Part shown: piece by piece, positions 34,117 to 42,099 of the stretch | Numbering within the stretch: position 1 is the first letter of the stretch | Layout: every line of letters starts with the position of its first letter | Assembly: GCF_900113665.1 (NCBI RefSeq) | Contig: NZ_FOQD01000021.1 | Location: forward strand, 66,973-130,972 | Direction: 5' to 3' | Length of the DNA stretch: 64,000 nucleotides | DNA from: Planctomicrobium piriforme | GTDB lineage: Bacteria > Planctomycetota > Planctomycetia > Planctomycetales > Planctomycetaceae | Position numbers and translations under genes: made by a program | Notes under the pieces: generated by a model | Seen by the model: only the letters and a program-made list of their open reading frames with translations | What the model was told of the DNA's origin: nothing | Databases searched by the model: none

Positions 34117-34431
34117 TGGTCTACACTCCTCCGGAACGCTGGATCCTGTCGGTTGTCGCTCACGCATCAGGTCGTCTCAGCTCTGGACACTCGACACTCG
34201 ACTCCCGTTACGATCGTCACAACCGCTACTGCTTGCCCTGTTTCGTCCTGTTTCCGCTTCGGACTGCCCGCGCGATTCCGAGCGGCACCGGCAGAAAAAC
34301 TCGTTGGTGAAACACCTTCTTCCGGCGCGTGCGAAATCCAGTGCTAGAGTTGCTGCGAACCGACTTTTCGAAGGACGTTCAACAGACTGGCAACCGGCAA
34401 TCTCAGGCAAGCGCAGCGTACTGGAGCGAAC
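34117..34431. other. Intergenic region after purK, no gene seen
   Basis: About 315 bases between the repeat and the next gene. It holds a small direct repeat GACACTCGACACTCGAC near 34186-34202. No structured RNA or coding frame is supported. Confidence 0.4.
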
Positions 34432-35118
34432 ATGGGTTTCATCAAAGGGCGAAGTCGGAATACTTATTCGGATGGAGTGCCCACCAAGGAATCCAGCAGC
34501 TTCAAGGGAATCTCCGAGCAGCAGCTCGAAGAGCACCTCAACGTCGCCCGTTACGGCAGCTTTCTGCTGACCGACGCGGTGCGTCCGTCCTTCGACCTGA
34601 CCGTGGTGCCGAGTTCCGGCTGGCGTCGCGACACCTATCGCGACAAGGAAACCTGCATCGACGTGCCGGTCATCATGGCCTCGCAGACCCGCGAAAAGCT
34701 GTTCGACCTGTTCATCGACCTGCTCGATCCGCTGGGGGACGAAGTCGATGTCGTGCTGGAAACCAGCCACGAAGCCCGTCGCGGCGGACACGATGACCTG
34801 TACCGCGAACAGATCGACCTCCCGATTCTCAAAAGCCTGCTCTACGATTTCGAAGACAGCATCCTGAACGACGGCTGCGTCGGCATCGCGGTCCTCAATC
34901 CTCGCGTGCCGATGGAAGTGCAGTTCGACGAGCACAAGCTGCTCATCATGTACGGGCACGACCTCGAGCCGTTTGAAGAAGTCCTTCGCCAGCACGGTTT
35001 GTGGCGGAGCGAAACCTTGAAATTCATTACCGAAGCCGAGCATATCCATTCGTCGACCGACGAATTCGGCGAACGGTTCTCGGACCTGCGATATCAGTTG
35101 GGCGTCGAAGGGGATTGA
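34432..35118 (+). CDS. Conserved-looking cytoplasmic protein, unknown function
   Basis: 228 residues, acidic, no signal peptide or membrane segment. GGAG lies six bases before the ATG. The chain reads as a compact alpha/beta protein: YGSFLLTDAVRPSFDLTVVPSSGWRRDTYRDKETCIDVPVIMAS, then KLFDLFIDLLDPLGDEVDVVLETSH, then LIMYGHDLEPFEEVLRQHGLWRSETLKFITEAEHIHSS. I recognise no family. It is a single gene between purK and the M14-like gene. Confidence 0.75.
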   Translation: MGFIKGRSRNTYSDGVPTKESSSFKGISEQQLEEHLNVARYGSFLLTDAVRPSFDLTVVPSSGWRRDTYRDKETCIDVPVIMASQTREKLFDLFIDLLDPLGDEVDVVLETSHEARRGGHDDLYREQIDLPILKSLLYDFEDSILNDGCVGIAVLNPRVPMEVQFDEHKLLIMYGHDLEPFEEVLRQHGLWRSETLKFITEAEHIHSSTDEFGERFSDLRYQLGVEGD

Positions 35119-35203
35119 TTCTTTCGGTCCGCAGACAGAACAACGCTCGACCCCTTCTTGACCGGTCAATTTTCAATCTCCCCCACAGACAGAAAGAGCA
35201 CCC

Positions 35204-36235
35204 ATGCGTTTCTCGTGCTTCGACTGCTGTGCCGTGCTGCTACTGTGCGGCGCGGTGCTGGGGGAGACGGCGCAGGCACAGCAGTCAGCCCGATTGCCGG
35301 TGCGTGCCGCAGGAGATCAGAACGGCGCCAACGTGCGGCTGGTCAACGGCCAGCAACCGCTCTGGGTGGCTGGTGAACACAGTACCGGCAAGCGGCCCAT
35401 CGAAGTCGCCCGCTCGGGGAAAGGCTCGCAATTCGTACTTGTCGTCGGCAGCGTCGCGGGGAATGATCCGGAAAGCATCGAACTGATCGACGCCACTTGC
35501 CAGCTCGCGCGGATGTATCCGCCGCCGGATCCGGTGACGCTGCTGTTTGTGCGCACCCCCAACCCCGACGGGCTGGCCGAGCATGTGCATACCAACCAGC
35601 GCGGGGTCGAACTCGACCGCAATTTTCCGTCCCGGAACTTCACCTCGGCCCCGAATCGGCTCACCGGCCCCAAGCCGGCCAGCGAAGTCGAAACCCAGTA
35701 CATGGTGCGGGTGCTGCAGGAATTCAAACCGGTGCGGGTGATCCACCTCAAGTCCGGAGTCGGCGACCGGCCGCTCGTCATGATCAGTGACAAATGGCAG
35801 GCGACAACCGGCGCGGCGATGCTGCCGAAGGACATCAGCCAGGACCGCTATCAGGGCACCTTCAAGGCAGGTTCTCTGGAAGAGTATGTGAGCGTCGAAA
35901 TGGAGACCGCCATCGGCACCGTGGTGCTATCGAAGGGGTCGCGGCAGATGCAGGCTGCCGAAATCTTGCGGCTCGCGGTCGGCAATATCTCGAAGAACCC
36001 GAATCCCGCGGACAATCTGGCCAAGGCGAATCCGCCTGCCAAAACACCGGCCGCACAACCCGCCGCGCCCGCTGCCGCCCAGCGACCGATGACGCCCGAA
36101 GCCGCCCCGAAGGGAAACCAGGGTGAAGTCGAATTACTGCCGCCGCCGCCGGAATTCGCGCCGACGTCAACTCCGTCGCAACAGGTCGACCGCAACGACA
36201 GCCGGTACTTTGAGCTGCCGCCGCCGCCGCGGTAG
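35204..36235 (+). CDS. M14 carboxypeptidase-like exported protein lacking metal ligands
   Basis: 343 residues with signal peptide (FDCCAVLLLCGAVLGETAQA). The chain follows the M14 peptidase plan: FVLVVGSVAGNDPES, RTPNPDGLAEHVHTNQRGVELDRNFPSRNF and VRVIHLKSGVGDRP. The zinc motif HxxE reads AGND, the third ligand (normally LHS) reads LKS, and the catalytic Glu region reads TVVLSKG. Metal binding and peptidase chemistry are therefore unlikely; the substrate-binding NPDG and NxRGxxLxRNFP motifs remain. A Pro/Ala-rich tail follows (ending ELPPPPR). It may be a peptidoglycan- or peptide-binding pseudoenzyme. Confidence 0.78.
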   Translation: MRFSCFDCCAVLLLCGAVLGETAQAQQSARLPVRAAGDQNGANVRLVNGQQPLWVAGEHSTGKRPIEVARSGKGSQFVLVVGSVAGNDPESIELIDATCQLARMYPPPDPVTLLFVRTPNPDGLAEHVHTNQRGVELDRNFPSRNFTSAPNRLTGPKPASEVETQYMVRVLQEFKPVRVIHLKSGVGDRPLVMISDKWQATTGAAMLPKDISQDRYQGTFKAGSLEEYVSVEMETAIGTVVLSKGSRQMQAAEILRLAVGNISKNPNPADNLAKANPPAKTPAAQPAAPAAAQRPMTPEAAPKGNQGEVELLPPPPEFAPTSTPSQQVDRNDSRYFELPPPPR

Positions 36236-36295
36236 AGAACCTGGCTGTTGCGTTGATCGAATTTCGGGCGTGAATCGTGGCGAATTTGTCATTTG

Positions 36296-38308
36296 TCAAT
36301 GGTCATTTGTCATTGGGCCATTGAGGGAGAACTGCGGGGGCGGGCTTCTGTTTAATCGTTGTTGTCTGATCACTCGGAAGCCGACAATCGGGTTTGTTTT
36401 CCAGGGGGGCAGGACGGCGGTATCGATACGGCAGGCTTCGCCGACAAACCGCCAGTCGCTGCCGCGAATCACCTTCAGGTGGCCTGATCGCGGACCTTGG
36501 GGGTCGATCTGCTCCGGTAACAGGTAGGCGTCGCGCTGATACCAGTCGGCCGTCCATTCCCAGGCGTTTCCCCGCATGTCGTAAAGACCCCAACTGGAGG
36601 GCCGATCGCTGCCGACCGGAGTGAGCGGCAATGGCGGAGAAACTCCTGCCGCCGCGCCGGAATCGTCTCTGTCATCTCGATCTGGCGACCAGCGAAATGG
36701 GGTCGTCGACCCGTCGCGGCACGCGTACTCCCATTCTGCTTCCGTCGGCAAGCGATAGCTGCTGCCGGCCGATAACTCTTCCGGGTGGTTCGACAAAGCC
36801 TGACAGAACGCGGCTGCCTGATCCCAACTGACGTTCGTCACCGGCAACCGGCCCAGGTCTTCGGAATTGGCAACAGAGATCTCCATCTCTTCCGGCAGCG
36901 CAGGGAGCGACTCCCTGCCCAACACTTGTTGATAGTCATCTCGCGTCACCTCGAACTGCGACAGCCAGAATGACTGAGTGATCTCAACGGGATGCGGCGG
37001 ACACTCGGCAGGGATCGGGCCGTTGTTGCCGGCGTCTGGAAGTCCCATGGTGAACCGGCCTGCCGGAATCAGAACGAAGCTCATGCCGATGGAGTTTGTT
37101 TCCGGGGACGAACTTGCAGCAGTCGGCGCGTTGCGAACAGAGGCAGCATTTAATGTTTTGCGAGGCGAAGGGAGTTGGATATGCGAGGGTTCCCATTCGT
37201 TGAAATCCGCTAGACATTCCGGCGGTGTTTCGCGGGAATGCAGAATGTGCCACACGCTTGAGTCGATCGCGTTGGACACAAACCGTACCGAGCCGTCGAG
37301 ACAGGCGACATGCACGCCGCCGGGATGCTGGCTTCTGGCGGTCGCCTGTTGATTGTGATCGATATAGCTCACACAGGGCATGCCGGCCTGTTGCAGCACA
37401 TCGGAGCCGAGGACGGCATGCAATTCTCCGCAGCTGAGGACGTCATCGCTGCGAGGATGCGCATTGTTGGGTCCGGCAGCGTCTCCGTTCACCCCATGTG
37501 CCCAGCTGATGCTCCCGCCGATTTGACCGAGTGCCCAGACGCCCCGTGGGTCGAGCGGGTGAATTCCTGCCCGAAGTTCTTCCAGGGCGATGAGCGTCGC
37601 ACGACCGTTGCTGAACTCGCCAAAAGAAAAGCTGCGGTTGATACCTGCGATGCCGTTTCCCCAGAGCTGAAACTGGCGCGGCGAATCCAACGTGACCAGA
37701 TGCACGAAATCGCCTTGTGGGGAACTCGTGCTGGGGGGCTCGACCTTGTAATGGTGAGTTCCGCCGTTGATCGCGAAGTTGCCCCGTGCGAATTCCAGCG
37801 GCGCTTCGCGCGGATCCCCCTGTAGTTGATACCTGTTGCCGGATCGATTGAACGCATCTGTGGGGCAGGCGATGAACGGTGCTGCTGTGGTCCGCAGCAG
37901 TGCATTGCCGGGATGCCCGACGGGAAGTTCGGCCGACACTTTCGCGGCTAGATTCGATTCGCCGATGAACGGCAAGAGCAACTGCGCCCAGTTCTGGTGC
38001 GTGATCCGTTCAATCTGCCGAGAGCGGTGCAGCAACGGGGTCGCGATGGCGTTTGGATTCCAGACTGCGGCCGGCGGCAAACTTCGAAAGACATCATGAT
38101 ACCGCTCGAGTCCCAGCGTTAGCGCCTGCAGGCGCTGACGGCACGTTTGCTGTCTCGACCGCTCGCGCCATTCCAGCAGGAGCGGGGTGAGCAGTGCCGC
38201 CACAAACCCCAGCAGCGCCAACACGAAGAGGACTTCCAGCAGCGTCAGGCCGGACGGGTTTCGGGAGGCTGCGATGCATTGCCGGTGATGTGAATGCCGC
38301 ATTGTCAT
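36296..38308 (-). CDS. Prepilin-type DUF1559 protein fused to a SUMF1 (FGE-like) domain
   Basis: 670 residues. A type IV prepilin N-terminus (SG|LTLLEVLFVLALLGFVAALL, Glu at +5) leads into a DUF1559 domain with the H-X9-DG motif (HPGGVHVACLDGSVRF). From about residue 400 a SUMF1/formylglycine-generating-enzyme-like domain follows: IGMSFVLIPAGRFTMG, YRLPTEAEWEYACRDG, GLYDMRGNAWEWTADWY and VIRGSDWRF ... VGFRVIR. Only one of the two FGE active-site cysteines has an equivalent (EACRIDT), so true FGE activity is doubtful. The ATG at 38308 overlaps the upstream stop (ATGA), so it is the third gene of the operon. Confidence 0.85.
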   Translation of the reverse strand: MTMRHSHHRQCIAASRNPSGLTLLEVLFVLALLGFVAALLTPLLLEWRERSRQQTCRQRLQALTLGLERYHDVFRSLPPAAVWNPNAIATPLLHRSRQIERITHQNWAQLLLPFIGESNLAAKVSAELPVGHPGNALLRTTAAPFIACPTDAFNRSGNRYQLQGDPREAPLEFARGNFAINGGTHHYKVEPPSTSSPQGDFVHLVTLDSPRQFQLWGNGIAGINRSFSFGEFSNGRATLIALEELRAGIHPLDPRGVWALGQIGGSISWAHGVNGDAAGPNNAHPRSDDVLSCGELHAVLGSDVLQQAGMPCVSYIDHNQQATARSQHPGGVHVACLDGSVRFVSNAIDSSVWHILHSRETPPECLADFNEWEPSHIQLPSPRKTLNAASVRNAPTAASSSPETNSIGMSFVLIPAGRFTMGLPDAGNNGPIPAECPPHPVEITQSFWLSQFEVTRDDYQQVLGRESLPALPEEMEISVANSEDLGRLPVTNVSWDQAAAFCQALSNHPEELSAGSSYRLPTEAEWEYACRDGSTTPFRWSPDRDDRDDSGAAAGVSPPLPLTPVGSDRPSSWGLYDMRGNAWEWTADWYQRDAYLLPEQIDPQGPRSGHLKVIRGSDWRFVGEACRIDTAVLPPWKTNPIVGFRVIRQQRLNRSPPPQFSLNGPMTNDH

Positions 38309-41300
38309 GGAGAATTCGGTAAAGAGTGAATCCACTCGGAAATCAATTCGAGCGCCGCCGGGTCAGGCCGGGTCCGCGCGAGCCACGGCATCGCATGTCT
38401 GGGATCAGTTGTCTGCAGTCGCAGATACATCGCCGACTCGTCCGGTGAGCCTGGTTTCAGCAGTGTTTTCGCGGTGCGGCCATCGATCTTGTGATGCGCC
38501 AAGCGCGATGTTGTTGAGATCAACTCCTGCGTTGACGTTCCGTCGATTCGCAGATCGAAATCCAGATGTTCGACCCCTGCCGGGTGATGGCAGAAACTGC
38601 AGTTCGCGTGCAGGTAAGATCGTGCCTGCTCTTCCAGCGATGCTGGTGTGCGATCCAGCGGGACCAATGACGGAGACTTCGGAACGGTTCGGTGCCGAAA
38701 CACTCCTTGTCGCTGGAGTTCATTGAACTCGTTGTTGCCGACAAGTTGTTCTGGCGTGAAACCGAGAATGGGATTTTCGCGAGCGTGACACATCTTGCAG
38801 TCGCCGACGCCGGGGATGCGGTATTCGACTGGACCATTCGGACCCGGCAGCAGGACCGTCTCCCGTTCGAGCTGCAGAATGGCGTCGTTGCGGTCTTCGT
38901 TCCACACATAGGACGCCCCGACCGTTGTTCCATCGTCACGCACCAGCAGCACGCGGGTTTCGACGGGATGGCGATAACCTAACTCCGGATCGCGTGCGTC
39001 GAAATGTTTGATGAGCAGCGTCCCCGGCGGAAACTTCCAGCGTGGCGCGCCGTTGTCGATCTGCGTTCCCCGCGGCAGTCGAATCCAGCGCTGCTTGTGC
39101 AGACCGTCCGACCAGAGGGGAACGGTCACGTCATACGGCAGCGTCCCTATTGCCGGGGTCAGCGAAGACAGATCGGTGAAGACGTTCAGTTCTGAAAACC
39201 GTTGCGGAAAACCGGTCGGCTCGCTCCTTTGTAAGCGATAAACCCCAGGCGAAGACGTAAAGTTCGTGAAGAACAGATTGCCGGCGACATCGGTGCTGAT
39301 CGAAACGAGAGACGAGGCCGTGCGTCCGAAGGGGAGCTGTAATAACGGAATCGAAGTCGTCGGCGTGCCTGCGCTGGCAGTCAACGTCCACACCCGGCCT
39401 GAGCGATTGTCTCCGTAGACAACGCGTCCCTGCAGTTCCGGAAACATCGGCCCTTGGATGATCGGCCCGCCGATCACACACAAGTTCATGTCCGTATGGG
39501 GGTATTCGAAAGCCGGCGGCGTCTCGACGCCCCAGTTCTCAAGCAATGTCGATTCGGCCTCCGGACCCTGCAACGAACCTTCCCTTCGGCTCCACTGATG
39601 ATTCGATCCGGATTGGGCGACCTCAATTTGCTCCATCTCGTCTTCACCGACTTCGCCCACCCACACGCGATCGCCCGACGGATCGCAATGGATTCGAAAT
39701 GGATTGCGAAACCCGAGCGACCAGAATTCCTCCAGCACGTTGGGCGTACCGACGAAGGGGTTGTCGTTTGGGATGCGATAGCCAGACGTGCGAGTTCCGG
39801 CGACCTGAAATCGCGGCGGATGACCGCGGTCTTCCCGGCCGTTGACTTCGATGCGGAGAATTCCCGAGAAGAACCCGGCGTCGAGTTGCTGCGTGTTGTG
39901 ATGCCGCCCGGCAAGTTCGTTGTCACCGCAGGAGATCAACAGATATCCCTGCCGGTCGAACGCCAGATCCCCGAACAGATGTTCGCGGCTGGCGACCTGT
40001 TGTTCGATCAGGATCTGCTCGTGCTTTTTGTCCGCAATGCCGGCGGTCGGGAGCTGCAAGGCGCTGAGGCGGCAGAACAAGGAACCAGGGTCGGCATCAT
40101 CCGTGCGATAGATCACGAACAATCGCCGATCGACTGGATAATGTGGATGCACTTCAAACGAAAACAGCCAGCCGAGATCGGTCCCTGACAGATCCGCGAC
40201 GATCCGGCTGATCCAGCGCGAGCCGTGCCGACGGACTTCTCGAATCGTGCCGTGAAAATCGGCGGCGAAATAAACGCCCGGCGCTGACGGATGTTCCCGC
40301 AATCGCATCACGCCGCCGAGACCAGCACCGGGGAAGGCATCGACAACCACATAGTCCGACAGATCGGCGGCAGGCGTAGTGTTCAAGAAATCCGGAGCGG
40401 CGACATCAGCTTCCTGAGGGGCGTTCTCTGTTTTCCATGCAAGCCCCACCGTTCCGAGCGAAAGCAGTACGACCGTTACCCCGGTCAAGATCCAGGGAAG
40501 CCGAAACAGAACTATCGGAAATGGAATGCTCACCTGCGGCAACAGTGACGGCCAGATCATCGAGGCCATGCGGGCACAAATTAGCGCATGCGTCGTTGCA
40601 AACAGCAGCGGTGGTGCAAAGTGCACCCAGCGGTCAGGCGCACGGGTCAGTTCTTTGAGAACACTCGCCCAAATGAGCGCCGCCGCTCCCAGCGATGTCG
40701 CTAACAGGAGCAGGCAGGGCCACCCCCGCCAGTTGCGTCGCGCGTATTTGTCGCCTGTGACGATCCAGTGCGTGCCGGACCGCGACATCAGGTCGACCAG
40801 TGCGCTCAGATGAGCCGCACAAGAGACTTCCCGTGTCGTGAGAAAATGCAGCCCGAAGGGATAGACGCTCCACCAGCCGATGAGAAACGGCGTGTAGATG
40901 ACAGCCAGCGCGGCGAAGGCCGCGTGATTCCAGTGGACCCATTCCGGAAACAGCCCGACCATGATCAGCGGCGGCAGCGGCGTGAAGACCGTGTTCAGCG
41001 CGGTCGCCAGATAGTACGCAAAACCTGAGACGAAACAGGTTTTCTGGGCCAGAGTGAGCCGTGACTGCCAGAATTCGTTCGAAGTCACCAGTGACAGCGA
41101 CCCCTGGCACCACCGCGACTGCTGATGCACAAACGAATCGAGCCGATCAGGGCAGAGCCCCTTTGCGAGGATCACCGGGACATACCGTACCTGATAGCCC
41201 CGATTGAGCAATTCGAATCCGGTCCACAGATCCTCTGAATGGGCGATTGGATAACACCCCTCGAACTGCTGCAGCGCGGTGCGGCGGTAGACGGCGCAGG

Positions 41301-42099
41301 AACCCGTGCACACGGCCGCTCCCCAGCGGTCTCGCGCCGGCTGAATCAGACGATAAAAAAGTTCCTGCACATAGCCGGCTCCCGCCTGCACCCAGTTCAT
41401 TCCAGAATGCACATCAAAGAACTGCGGACTCTGCACAATCGCGACCTGTGCGTCATGAAGCAGATATGGCATCAGTTCCAGTAGCATGTCCGCCCTGGGG
41501 CGAAAATCGGCATCGAGCAGCAGGATGAAGTCGCCGTGGGAATGCGAGAACGCATATCGGAGATTGCCTGCCTTCCGCAGTTCACGGGCAGGCCGGCGCA
41601 GGTAATGAAACCCGAAGGCTTGCGCCGCAACGCGGAATCGGTCATCAGTCGAATCGTCCAGTACATAGACATTGATCTCGCCTGACCACTCCAGTTGGCG
41701 AACCCCTGCCCAGGTTCCCAGAACCACATCCAGCGGCTCTCCGCAGACCGGCAGAAAGACATCAACTGATGCCCGTTGTCGATCAGTCGGTCGTGAAGTC
41801 CATTTGTCCACGAGTCGCAGATGATCGCTCAGGCGAAACGTGCTTCCAGAGAGCATCACCGCATAGGACAACAGGAGATACAGGCCGTTCGTCAACAGAA
41901 ACGGAAGCGCCAACATCCACAACATGTCGATGACGGCAAACCGCCCCAGACCGACCAGCAGGAGCGTTGAACTGACCAGTCCAAAGAGAACCAGCCAGCC
42001 ATGTCGCCCCTGGGCGTAACAATATTTTTCCCGGTCCGTCACGACGCGGGCAGAAGCGCAATACTGCTCTGGTTCGATCGGTTCTTGCATGGGGAACAT
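38305..42099 (-). CDS. GT2 cellulose-synthase-like / sorbosone-dehydrogenase propeller / di-haem cytochrome c fusion
   Basis: 1264 residues, three modules. (1) A cellulose-synthase-like GT2 enzyme, about 1-555: two N-terminal helices, DDS (148-150), DAD (196-198), SED (288-290) and QQSRW (326-330), then several membrane helices to about 555. (2) A soluble beta-propeller of the glucose/sorbosone dehydrogenase type, about 580-955 (RTSGYRIPNDNPF, EEFWSLGFRNPFRI, VWVGEVGEDEMEQIE). (3) An HNE_0200/TIGR03806-type cytochrome region, about 965-1264 (LPYDVTVPLWSDGLHKQRWIRLP), with haem sites CKMCH (1101) and CSFCH (1167). Haem attachment needs modules 2-3 outside the cytoplasm. Start: ATG 42099 overlapping the previous stop (TGATG); an upstream GTG at 42117 is less likely. 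Confidence 0.9.
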   Translation of the reverse strand: MFPMQEPIEPEQYCASARVVTDREKYCYAQGRHGWLVLFGLVSSTLLLVGLGRFAVIDMLWMLALPFLLTNGLYLLLSYAVMLSGSTFRLSDHLRLVDKWTSRPTDRQRASVDVFLPVCGEPLDVVLGTWAGVRQLEWSGEINVYVLDDSTDDRFRVAAQAFGFHYLRRPARELRKAGNLRYAFSHSHGDFILLLDADFRPRADMLLELMPYLLHDAQVAIVQSPQFFDVHSGMNWVQAGAGYVQELFYRLIQPARDRWGAAVCTGSCAVYRRTALQQFEGCYPIAHSEDLWTGFELLNRGYQVRYVPVILAKGLCPDRLDSFVHQQSRWCQGSLSLVTSNEFWQSRLTLAQKTCFVSGFAYYLATALNTVFTPLPPLIMVGLFPEWVHWNHAAFAALAVIYTPFLIGWWSVYPFGLHFLTTREVSCAAHLSALVDLMSRSGTHWIVTGDKYARRNWRGWPCLLLLATSLGAAALIWASVLKELTRAPDRWVHFAPPLLFATTHALICARMASMIWPSLLPQVSIPFPIVLFRLPWILTGVTVVLLSLGTVGLAWKTENAPQEADVAAPDFLNTTPAADLSDYVVVDAFPGAGLGGVMRLREHPSAPGVYFAADFHGTIREVRRHGSRWISRIVADLSGTDLGWLFSFEVHPHYPVDRRLFVIYRTDDADPGSLFCRLSALQLPTAGIADKKHEQILIEQQVASREHLFGDLAFDRQGYLLISCGDNELAGRHHNTQQLDAGFFSGILRIEVNGREDRGHPPRFQVAGTRTSGYRIPNDNPFVGTPNVLEEFWSLGFRNPFRIHCDPSGDRVWVGEVGEDEMEQIEVAQSGSNHQWSRREGSLQGPEAESTLLENWGVETPPAFEYPHTDMNLCVIGGPIIQGPMFPELQGRVVYGDNRSGRVWTLTASAGTPTTSIPLLQLPFGRTASSLVSISTDVAGNLFFTNFTSSPGVYRLQRSEPTGFPQRFSELNVFTDLSSLTPAIGTLPYDVTVPLWSDGLHKQRWIRLPRGTQIDNGAPRWKFPPGTLLIKHFDARDPELGYRHPVETRVLLVRDDGTTVGASYVWNEDRNDAILQLERETVLLPGPNGPVEYRIPGVGDCKMCHARENPILGFTPEQLVGNNEFNELQRQGVFRHRTVPKSPSLVPLDRTPASLEEQARSYLHANCSFCHHPAGVEHLDFDLRIDGTSTQELISTTSRLAHHKIDGRTAKTLLKPGSPDESAMYLRLQTTDPRHAMPWLARTRPDPAALELISEWIHSLPNSP

